Of a stretch of DNA of 30,728 nucleotides, positions 25,050 to 30,728 are shown piece after piece. A model generated the notes under the pieces. The model saw nothing but the letters and a program-made list of their open reading frames with translations, made no database searches and was not told where the DNA came from. The DNA is from JAPLNB01 sp964451955. GTDB taxonomy: Bacteria; Planctomycetota; Phycisphaerae; Tepidisphaerales; Tepidisphaeraceae. Within the stretch, counting starts at the first letter, position 1. Every line of letters begins with the position of its first letter. The stretch covers positions 1-30,728 of the forward strand of contig CAYVKG010000049.1 in assembly GCA_964451955.1 (NCBI GenBank), given 5' to 3'. The translations under genes were made by a program, and so were the position numbers.

Positions 25050-25119
25050 AATGCCCGCCCCCAACCCAGGGCATCGTGCCGTCGTTCCACCCCCACCCCT
25101 CCCGCACCGAAAAAGCCTG

Positions 25120-26370
25120 CTATCGCTCACAACCCGCCGCTTGACCACTTTCAACGAGCGGAATCGGATCCCCGGCAATCTCCGCGTCCGTCAGGTAGCA
25201 CGCCGGGTCGGCCGCCCACGGATCACCCGTGACGATCTCCGCCCGCGCCCGCAACGACCCGCCACAAACCGCCTTGAAGCGGCAACCGCCACAGCGGCCT
25301 TGCAGCAACGGCAAGCGGTTCTTCAGCCCCGCCATGATCGGATTCGACGTGTCTTGCCAGATCTCAGAGAACTTACGCTCCTTGACGTTCCCGAATGACC
25401 GATACATCGAGAACTGGTCGGCATGCACATTCCCGCAAAAGTCAATGTTCGAGATCCCCACGCCACTTGAATAGCGACCGCCCCCGTTCCATCTGAGCAT
25501 GTCAAGTACCTGAGCCGCCCGAGGATTACCCTCGCGAAGCATGCGGAGATAAACGTGGGGACCGTCACAATGGTTGTCGACCGTCAGAATCTCCACCCGT
25601 TTACCACGGCGCAGCAGATCGTCGGTGCGATCAATGATTGTCTCGATCGCCCTCCGCGACTGCGCCGGAGACAGCGCAGACAGGTCCTTGCCCCGCCCGG
25701 CAGGACAAAGGTGATAGAAACAGGCCCGGTCTATGCTCTCACGTTCGATGAAATCGAAGAGCCTGTCCAGATTGTTCGCGGTGTGCTGCGTGAGCGTCAG
25801 CCGAAGACCCACCTTCTGCCCCGCCCCCACACACTGCCGGAACCCCTCCATGGTTTTCTGGAACGCGCCCGCCACACCACGAAACTTGTCATGGATTTCA
25901 GGAACCGCGCTGTCCAGACTGATCCCGATGTACGCGAACTTGAGCTCCACAAAACGCTCCGCAATCTCCCGAGTGATCAGGGTCCCGTTCGTCGAGAGCA
26001 CCACATGCAGCCCGGCGTCGCGAGCGTGGGCGGCCAGCTCAAACAGGTCCTTCCGCACCAGCGGCTCTCCGCCCGAGAACAGAACCGCCGGCACGCCAAA
26101 TGCCGCTAGATCATCCAGCACGGACTTCGCCTCGTCCGTCGATAGCTCGTCCGGGTAGCTGACGGCCGCCGAGTCCGTGTAACAGTGAATGCACCTCAAG
26201 TTGCATGTGCGAGTCAGGTTCCAGACCACGATGGGCCGGCGATCCCCAGCCGTCTTCGCAACCGCCATACGCTGGTGTGCGGGCGGGTCAATCTGTGTGA
26301 TCCGTCGACCATAGCGATGCGGTGTGCTTGGAGTCTCGAGCCCGCCATACAGAACGCTGATGTCGATCAT
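25120..26370 (-). CDS. ahbC: AhbC, radical SAM 12,18-didecarboxysiroheme deacetylase
   Basis: The 416-residue protein has CNLRCIHC (Cys56, 60, 63), LFSGGEPLV and STNGTLI, then a C-terminal cysteine group with CGGCRFKAVCGGSLRARAE and ending GDPWAADPACYLTDAEIAG. That tail is characteristic of AhbC/NirJ. AhbC removes acetyl groups from didecarboxysiroheme to give iron-coproporphyrin III, the substrate of AhbD. NirJ of heme d1 synthesis is the main alternative, but AhbD next door and no other nir genes favour AhbC. GGAG is 7 nt before the ATG at 26370. The AhbA-AhbB fusion is 100 nt upstream on the same strand, which suggests co-transcription. Confidence 0.9.
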   Translation of the reverse strand: MIDISVLYGGLETPSTPHRYGRRITQIDPPAHQRMAVAKTAGDRRPIVVWNLTRTCNLRCIHCYTDSAAVSYPDELSTDEAKSVLDDLAAFGVPAVLFSGGEPLVRKDLFELAAHARDAGLHVVLSTNGTLITREIAERFVELKFAYIGISLDSAVPEIHDKFRGVAGAFQKTMEGFRQCVGAGQKVGLRLTLTQHTANNLDRLFDFIERESIDRACFYHLCPAGRGKDLSALSPAQSRRAIETIIDRTDDLLRRGKRVEILTVDNHCDGPHVYLRMLREGNPRAAQVLDMLRWNGGGRYSSGVGISNIDFCGNVHADQFSMYRSFGNVKERKFSEIWQDTSNPIMAGLKNRLPLLQGRCGGCRFKAVCGGSLRARAEIVTGDPWAADPACYLTDAEIAGDPIPLVESGQAAGCER

Positions 26371-26470
26371 CACCTATCTCCAGGTCGCGATCTCCGCCGA
26401 CAACAAACCAAGTCTAGGGGCAACCACGCCGCATTTCCAAACAAAGGTGTTCCGTGATCCAAGTAATATC

Positions 26471-27523
26471 TCATCCCCCCGGCCAACGCTCTTCCCAGTC
26501 ACCGATTTCGCCTGTGAAATACCGCAGCCGTGTCTTCTTGTACTCTCGCAAGGAATACAGCGCCAGGTAGTCCTTCACGCCGGTTGCCATGGAAATCTCC
26601 CGAAGAACGGCATCACAGCCGCCCTCAGTCGGGGCGTGCACCATCGTGAAAATGCTGTACGGCCAGTCCTCGTAGGTCGGACGAAGATAACAATGCGAAA
26701 CCGCGGCAAAGCTCGAAGCCGTCGACCCGAAAGCATCTTGCTGGCCCGCACGCACGTTCCACACCCCCATCCGGTTGGCGATGAAGCCGGCCTGGCGATG
26801 GTGCAGGACCGCGGCAAAGCGACGCATACGCTTCTGCGACAGGTAAGTCTGAGCGGCCACCAAAAACTCCTCCGGCGTGACCTGCGCTTCCTCGGCCAAA
26901 ACGTCGTAAGGGCACGAAACCAGCGGCAAGTCCTCTTGAAGCACCCGAATCATTCGCTTGTCGGCAGCCGATACCGAAAAAGAACTGCCGACGACGCGAT
27001 CTGATTCGGAGAACGCCGGATCAGATGACCGCGCAACAGGATCGGCGCCAGACGATAAGTCGAAAGAAACCCCAATTTTGTAGAGCTTCAACGTCGGGAA
27101 TATGCGCGTCGCCAAGGCACTGGATTCGCGATGCAGGATGTCGAGGGTGCGCTCAAGCCCGAGACGCGAATCAGGCGGCACCGCCAGCGTGTACCAGAGG
27201 TTGAACGGATGGTTCCGCAAGTAGTTGTGGGTGACGCCAGGGTGAGTATTGATGACCGAAACGGCACGGTCCAAATCTGCCTCAGAAACGCGCGCCGCCA
27301 CCAGGGTCGATTGATAACCCAGGGACTTGGTGTCGAAAATCGCGGAAATCTGCCGGATAACAGGGCTGGGCTTGGACTTCAGAGCGGTGATACGCGCGAT
27401 GACCTCCGATTCGGCAAGTTGAAGCTGATCGGCAATGGCGGCGAATGGCCGGCGAGTAAGCGGAATCTGCCGCTGCAGCAGGTTCAACAGGCGAGCGTCG
27501 ATGGCGGAGAGCGGGGAACGCAT
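26471..27523 (-). CDS. ahbAB: Fused AhbA-AhbB siroheme decarboxylase
   Basis: The 350-residue protein is two AsnC/Lrp-type halves in one chain. Residues 1-155 hold a helix-turn-helix N-terminus (DARLLNLLQRQIPLTRRPF) and then GVTHNYLRNHPFNLWYTL at 96-113. After a linker at about 156-182 the second half starts with DKRMIRVLQEDLPL and contains VSHCYLRPTYEDWPYSIFTMVHA at 275-297. These are the siroheme decarboxylase family motifs, with the conserved His/Arg/Tyr residues. The enzyme removes two acetate carboxyls from siroheme to form 12,18-didecarboxysiroheme. AhbA and AhbB are usually separate; a fusion is like NirDL. ATG 27523 fits the family start, and no ribosome binding site is visible. Confidence 0.9.
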   Translation of the reverse strand: MRSPLSAIDARLLNLLQRQIPLTRRPFAAIADQLQLAESEVIARITALKSKPSPVIRQISAIFDTKSLGYQSTLVAARVSEADLDRAVSVINTHPGVTHNYLRNHPFNLWYTLAVPPDSRLGLERTLDILHRESSALATRIFPTLKLYKIGVSFDLSSGADPVARSSDPAFSESDRVVGSSFSVSAADKRMIRVLQEDLPLVSCPYDVLAEEAQVTPEEFLVAAQTYLSQKRMRRFAAVLHHRQAGFIANRMGVWNVRAGQQDAFGSTASSFAAVSHCYLRPTYEDWPYSIFTMVHAPTEGGCDAVLREISMATGVKDYLALYSLREYKKTRLRYFTGEIGDWEERWPGG

Positions 27524-27598
27524 ACTGGAGATTAAAGGCAAGCGGGAGACCGTCGGCAAGATCAGGAATAGACAGGCAAACAAAAGAGACTTGGCTCG

Positions 27599-28270
27599 CT
27601 AGAGTTCTCTGACGCGGAGATTGCGGAACTCCACACGAGTACCGTGGCCCAGGAGGCCGATGTGGCCTGAGGGACGCTGCAGGCCGGGGTGGATTTTCAG
27701 GATTTCGGGGTCTTTGACGTCATCCAAGTTGGCATTGAGGATGGTGTGGCCGTTGAGGGTGACGGTGATTTGTCGGCCGTTGGCGGTAATGGTCTGGTGG
27801 TTCCACTGGCCGATGGGCTTGAGGTGGCCGCGTGTGGCGGGGAGGACTTCGTAAATCGAGCCGTGGAACTGATAGGGCTTGAGGTCTTTGTGTTTGGGGG
27901 AGTCGTCGTCCAGGATCTGGATCTCCATGCCGGTGCGTGAGATTCGGCCGTCCAGGGGAGCGCGAATGCCAATGCCGTTGTTGGAGTCGGGTGAGAGTCT
28001 GAAATCGAAGGAAAGGGTGAAATTGGAGTACTCCTTCTCGGTCATGAGGTTGCCGCCATCGGTTTCGGTGCAGTAGAGAATGCCGTCTTCGACCTGGTAA
28101 CCTTTGCCTTGTTTGTAAGGGTTGCCATTCTGAGTGGCGTAGGTCCATCCGGTGAGGTCGCGGCCGTTGAAGATGGAAGTGAACTGCGAGTCCAAGTCTT
28201 GCCGGGGTGCGCAACCGAGGGCGAACGCGAGGCACGAGCAGGCAAGCAATCGGGCGCGATGGGTCGACAT
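27599..28270 (-). CDS. DUF1080 / 3-keto-disaccharide hydrolase lipoprotein
   Basis: The 223-residue protein begins with a lipoprotein leader, LAFALGC, with the lipid cysteine at 20. The rest is a single DUF1080 domain: FTSIFNGRDLTGW, then YSNFTLSFDFRL, SNNGIGIRAP, GMEIQILDDD and a closing GHIGLLGHGTRVEFRNLRV. The domain belongs to the concanavalin-like 3-keto-glycoside hydrolase family. GGAAGG precedes the ATG at 28270. It sits 75 nt upstream of AhbAB on the same strand, but its function does not fit the heme module, and its sequence composition follows the G-rich flank. It may work with Gfo/Idh-type oxidoreductases, one of which lies 1.1 kb away. Confidence 0.85.
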   Translation of the reverse strand: MSTHRARLLACSCLAFALGCAPRQDLDSQFTSIFNGRDLTGWTYATQNGNPYKQGKGYQVEDGILYCTETDGGNLMTEKEYSNFTLSFDFRLSPDSNNGIGIRAPLDGRISRTGMEIQILDDDSPKHKDLKPYQFHGSIYEVLPATRGHLKPIGQWNHQTITANGRQITVTLNGHTILNANLDDVKDPEILKIHPGLQRPSGHIGLLGHGTRVEFRNLRVREL

Positions 28271-28354
28271 GTTGGTCCCTTCCAGGCAAGCGGCTGAGGG
28301 CGCAAAGGCGAGTGTAGCGGAATCTCACAAGAATCCCAGTTGACGACCAGATGG

Positions 28355-28379
28355 ATATAGCAGTAAAAGACTGCTATAT
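28355..28379. promoter_or_regulatory. Perfect 10-bp inverted repeat, candidate operator
   Basis: ATATAGCAGT at 28355-28364 and its exact reverse complement at 28370-28379 flank an AAAAG loop, in the 199-bp gap between divergent genes. A TTGACG at 28340-28345 lies just before it, but the matching -10 is poor. It could be a regulator site or an RNA hairpin in the PEP-CTERM leader. Confidence 0.4.
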
Positions 28380-28469
28380 ATGTGGTCTTGGCCGTTCGTA
28401 GCGGCTCGCGTGTGGGTGAGCGGCGGCCAGTGAAATTGGATTTGTGATTGGCATTGAGGAGGAAACACA

Positions 28470-29276
28470 ATGAGGACGAGGATGTTGGCTGGGGTGGCCG
28501 GTTTGTTTGTGGGTGTCGGAGTTGCCGGGGCATCGGAGTTGTATTCGGTGCATTTCAACGCAACGACGCCGCTGTACAAGATGAACCAGAGCACCGGTGC
28601 GGCGACGGCGATTGGTCCGAGCGGATTTGACAACGTTGGCGACCTGACGAGCGACACGACTTTGCTGGGTGGGCCAGTCTGGGGGATTCGGATTGCGAGC
28701 AACGAGCTGTTGAAATTCAACCCGATCACTGGGGCGGCCACATCGGTGGCGACGTTGAACAGTCCGGACAACATAACGTCGATTGCGTTTGATCCGGTGA
28801 GCAAGAAGCTCTACGGGAACACGACGGTGAGCTTTGGGGCGCCGTTTGACGCGTTGTACGAGATTGATCCGAACACGGGGAACACGACGTTTATTGGGCG
28901 GATCCTTTTCGCCGACGTTTTTTCGCTGGGATTCGACCAGGGCGGGAAGCTGTTTGGGGTTTCCGACGCGACGAACGAGTTGATCAGCATCAGCACGGTG
29001 ACGGGGAATGGGGCGTTGGTGGCGCCGTTGCAGTTGAATTTCATTTTTGACATTGCGTCGCGGCCGGAGGACAACGTGATGTTCGCGGTGGATTCGGGTA
29101 ACTCGGCGTTGTGGAAGCTGGACACGACGACGGGGCAGGCATCGCTGGTGGGGCCCTATGGTGGGGCGAGTCCGAATCTGGTGGGTTTGGCGTTTTCGGC
29201 GGTTCCGGAGCCGGGTGTCGCGTCGATTGTGGGTGTTTTGGCAGGCGGGTTGCTGATGCGTCGTCGGCGTGTGTGA
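28470..29276 (+). CDS. PEP-CTERM sorting-domain secreted protein
   Basis: The 268-residue protein starts with a signal peptide (GVAGLFVGVGVAGASE). The central part resembles a small beta-propeller with repeated TGAATAIG, TGAATSVA, TGNTTFIG and TGQASLVG blocks, in the style of DUF4394 or SBBP-like repeats. Residues 245-268 are a PEP-CTERM tail: VPEPG, a hydrophobic helix and RRRRV. GGAGGA lies 7 nt before the ATG. The protein is exported and cut by an exosortase, probably for surface or envelope placement. It is divergent from the DUF1080 lipoprotein. No enzymatic residue is evident. Confidence 0.85.
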   Translation: MRTRMLAGVAGLFVGVGVAGASELYSVHFNATTPLYKMNQSTGAATAIGPSGFDNVGDLTSDTTLLGGPVWGIRIASNELLKFNPITGAATSVATLNSPDNITSIAFDPVSKKLYGNTTVSFGAPFDALYEIDPNTGNTTFIGRILFADVFSLGFDQGGKLFGVSDATNELISISTVTGNGALVAPLQLNFIFDIASRPEDNVMFAVDSGNSALWKLDTTTGQASLVGPYGGASPNLVGLAFSAVPEPGVASIVGVLAGGLLMRRRRV

Positions 29277-29303
29277 GAGGGAGACTGCGCTTGTTGGATC
29301 AGG

Positions 29304-29336
29304 CCGGGCGAGCGTGCTGCTTGCCCGGTTCTGTTT
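29304..29336 (+). terminator. Possible intrinsic terminator of the PEP-CTERM gene
   Basis: A 9-bp stem with one wobble (CCGGGCGAG with CTTGCCCGG, 7-nt loop) is followed by TTCTGTTT, a broken T-tract. It lies in the 70 bp between convergent genes, so it may act on both. Confidence 0.5.
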
Positions 29337-29346
29337 GGGGGTTGGA

Positions 29347-30645
29347 TCAGAGGGACCAGCCTTTGCGGTATTCTTTGGTGATGTATTTTTGGGCGTCGGG
29401 GTTATTGGGGCAGGTGGCGGTGGTGGGGTCGTAGTCGAGTTTTTTGCCGAGGCGATAGGAGACATTGCCGAGGAGGACGGTTTCGGTGAGGGCGGCGGCG
29501 TAGGAGAAGTTGCAGGTGGTTGGGGAGTTGTCTTTGCAGGCTTTGATCCACTCGTTGTGGTGGCCGATGGAGGGGGGGATGGATTGGTTTGGAGGCTGGA
29601 AGTCTTTGAACTGGTCATGGGGGAGGAGGACACGGCGGCCGTAATCGGCGAGGAGCATGCCTTTGTCGCCGATGAAGAGGGATCCTGCGCCCCATTGGTT
29701 GGCGAGTTTGAGGTCGATGAGTTGCTGGGGGCGTTTGTCGCCGTTGTACCAGGTGAGGTGGATGGGTTGGCGGTTGGGGGTAGCGGGGTAGTGGTAATCG
29801 ACGATGAGCCATTCGGGGCAAGACTCGGGGTGGGGTTTTGGGCCTTGGGCGTGGATGGAGGAGGGGTAGCGGAGGTTGAAGGCCCAATGGGAGAGGTCCA
29901 TATGGTGGCAGGCCATATCGGCGAGTGTTCCGCCGCCGAAATCCCACCAGCCGCGCCAGGAGAAGGGGTGGTAGGCGGGGTGGTAGGGTCGGAAGGGAGC
30001 GGGTCCGATCCAGAGATCCCAGTGGAGGCCTTGGGGTAGGGGGGGCGTATCGGTGGGCCGGTTACCGCCTTGGCGGGAGCCGCCGACCCAGACGTGGATG
30101 CGATTGACGGTTCCGATGGCGCCGGACTGGAGGAGTTCGACGACGCGGCGGTAGTTGGATTCGGCGTGGATTTGGGTGCCCATTTGAGTGGCGACTTTGG
30201 CATTGGAGGCGGCGGAGGCGACGAGGCGGGCCTCATGGACGGTGTGGGTAAGGGGTTTTTCGCAGTAGACGTGTTTTTTGAGTTGGAGTGCGGCAAGGGT
30301 GGCTGGGGCGTGGGTGTGGTCTGGGGTTCCGACGAGGACGGCGTCGATGTCGTTGTGGATTTTGTCGAGCATGGCGCGGAAGTCGGTGAAGGTTTTTGCG
30401 GAGGGGAATTTGGAGGCGGTTTTGGCGAGGATGCGTTCGTCGACGTCGCAGAGGGCGACGATGGACTGTGAGGCGCAGCCGTTGATGTTGTCGAGTGCGC
30501 GGTTGCCTGTGCCGATGGCGGCGATGCGGAGTTTCTGGTCGGGGGCGGGGTCTGCGGCGAGGGAGAGGCTGGGAGCGACGAAGGCGCCGAAGGTGGCGAG
30601 GGTTGAGGATTTGAGGAATTGACGACGCGTGGTCTGTATGGGCAT
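29347..30645 (-). CDS. Tat-exported Gfo/Idh/MocA family oxidoreductase (second copy)
   Basis: The 432-residue protein has a Tat leader with TTRRQFLKSS at 5-14 and a likely cut near SLAADPA. The Rossmann fold follows (RIAAIGTGNRALDN), then VGTPDHTHAPATLAALQ and YCEKPLTHTVHEA, with the catalytic-type EKP at 129-131. Later the family block GGGTLADMACHHMDLSHWAF appears. It is only distantly similar to the oxidoreductase at 10618-11922, so they are separate members. The substrate is unknown; planctomycete members usually act on sugars or inositols and sit near DUF1080 genes, as here. GGAG is 5 nt before the ATG at 30645. Confidence 0.9.
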   Translation of the reverse strand: MPIQTTRRQFLKSSTLATFGAFVAPSLSLAADPAPDQKLRIAAIGTGNRALDNINGCASQSIVALCDVDERILAKTASKFPSAKTFTDFRAMLDKIHNDIDAVLVGTPDHTHAPATLAALQLKKHVYCEKPLTHTVHEARLVASAASNAKVATQMGTQIHAESNYRRVVELLQSGAIGTVNRIHVWVGGSRQGGNRPTDTPPLPQGLHWDLWIGPAPFRPYHPAYHPFSWRGWWDFGGGTLADMACHHMDLSHWAFNLRYPSSIHAQGPKPHPESCPEWLIVDYHYPATPNRQPIHLTWYNGDKRPQQLIDLKLANQWGAGSLFIGDKGMLLADYGRRVLLPHDQFKDFQPPNQSIPPSIGHHNEWIKACKDNSPTTCNFSYAAALTETVLLGNVSYRLGKKLDYDPTTATCPNNPDAQKYITKEYRKGWSL

Positions 30646-30728
30646 GAGTGCTCCGTGAGAGTGGACGTAGGTGTTACTGCGGGTTTGGGGGGATTGTTGC
30701 CCGCGGATTATGGGGGCGGGGGGCCGGG
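30646..30728. other. Upstream region, cut by the window edge
   Basis: No gene is seen in the last 83 bp. On the minus strand it should contain the leader and promoter of the Gfo/Idh gene, but no clear promoter was found. Confidence 0.4.

Noticed and set aside
25120..26370. Naming the AhbC gene nirJ for heme d1 synthesis
   Set aside because: No nirS, nirF or other d1 genes are in the window, and AhbD for heme b lies next door. Not fully excluded without the whole genome.
28374..30296. A 640-codon minus-strand open frame across the PEP-CTERM and Gfo/Idh genes
   Set aside because: It is Pro/Ser/Thr-rich with no recognisable domain, and both genes under it have signal peptides and family motifs.

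Overview
The window looks like chromosomal DNA of a planctomycete, most likely Phycisphaerae-like, or a close PVC relative. The indicators are an N-terminal LEPR-XLL motif on a large secreted protease, two Tat-exported Gfo/Idh/MocA proteins, two 3-keto-disaccharide-hydrolase/DUF1080 proteins, PEP-CTERM and VPLPA-CTERM sorting tails, and a secreted HEAT-repeat protein. The DNA is GC-rich. I saw no phage, transposase, CRISPR, rRNA or tRNA.

Layout. (1) Bases 1-6334 hold a plus-strand operon: the tail of an upstream gene, a PQQ-type beta-propeller, a 1205-aa PEP-synthase-like protein with a membrane-embedded C-terminal extension, and a secreted FG-GAP protein. A DUF1015 gene converges on it. (2) Bases 8031-18709 are all on the minus strand. 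In transcription order they are a cobalamin riboswitch with a 96-aa unknown protein, a small membrane protein and a DUF1080 protein; two tandem VPLPA-CTERM paralogues; a LEPR-XLL zinc metalloprotease with fibronectin III repeats; a Tat-exported Gfo/Idh oxidoreductase; and the HEAT-repeat protein. Clear intrinsic terminators close several of these units. (3) Bases 19046-23277 hold a phospholipase-D-like lipoprotein, a URO-D-family enzyme that is not a typical HemE, a solute-binding lipoprotein and a phosphate-selective-type porin. (4) Bases 23407-27523 hold a YgbA-like protein and a complete siroheme-to-heme module: AhbD, AhbC and a fused AhbA-AhbB. (5) Bases 27599-30645 hold a DUF1080 lipoprotein, a PEP-CTERM protein and a second Tat-exported Gfo/Idh protein.

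The middle of the window is rich in tetrapyrrole and metal themes: a B12 riboswitch, a URO-D fold, alternative heme synthesis, a nitrosative-stress family protein and uptake-type proteins. The flanks are mostly cell-surface and carbohydrate-type genes. The observations most worth following are the B12-riboswitch control of an unknown 96-aa protein, the PEP-synthase/EMC3-like fusion, the compact alternative heme module, a strand-composition reversal bounding about 19 kb, and a 56-bp exact repeat inside the tandem VPLPA-CTERM genes.
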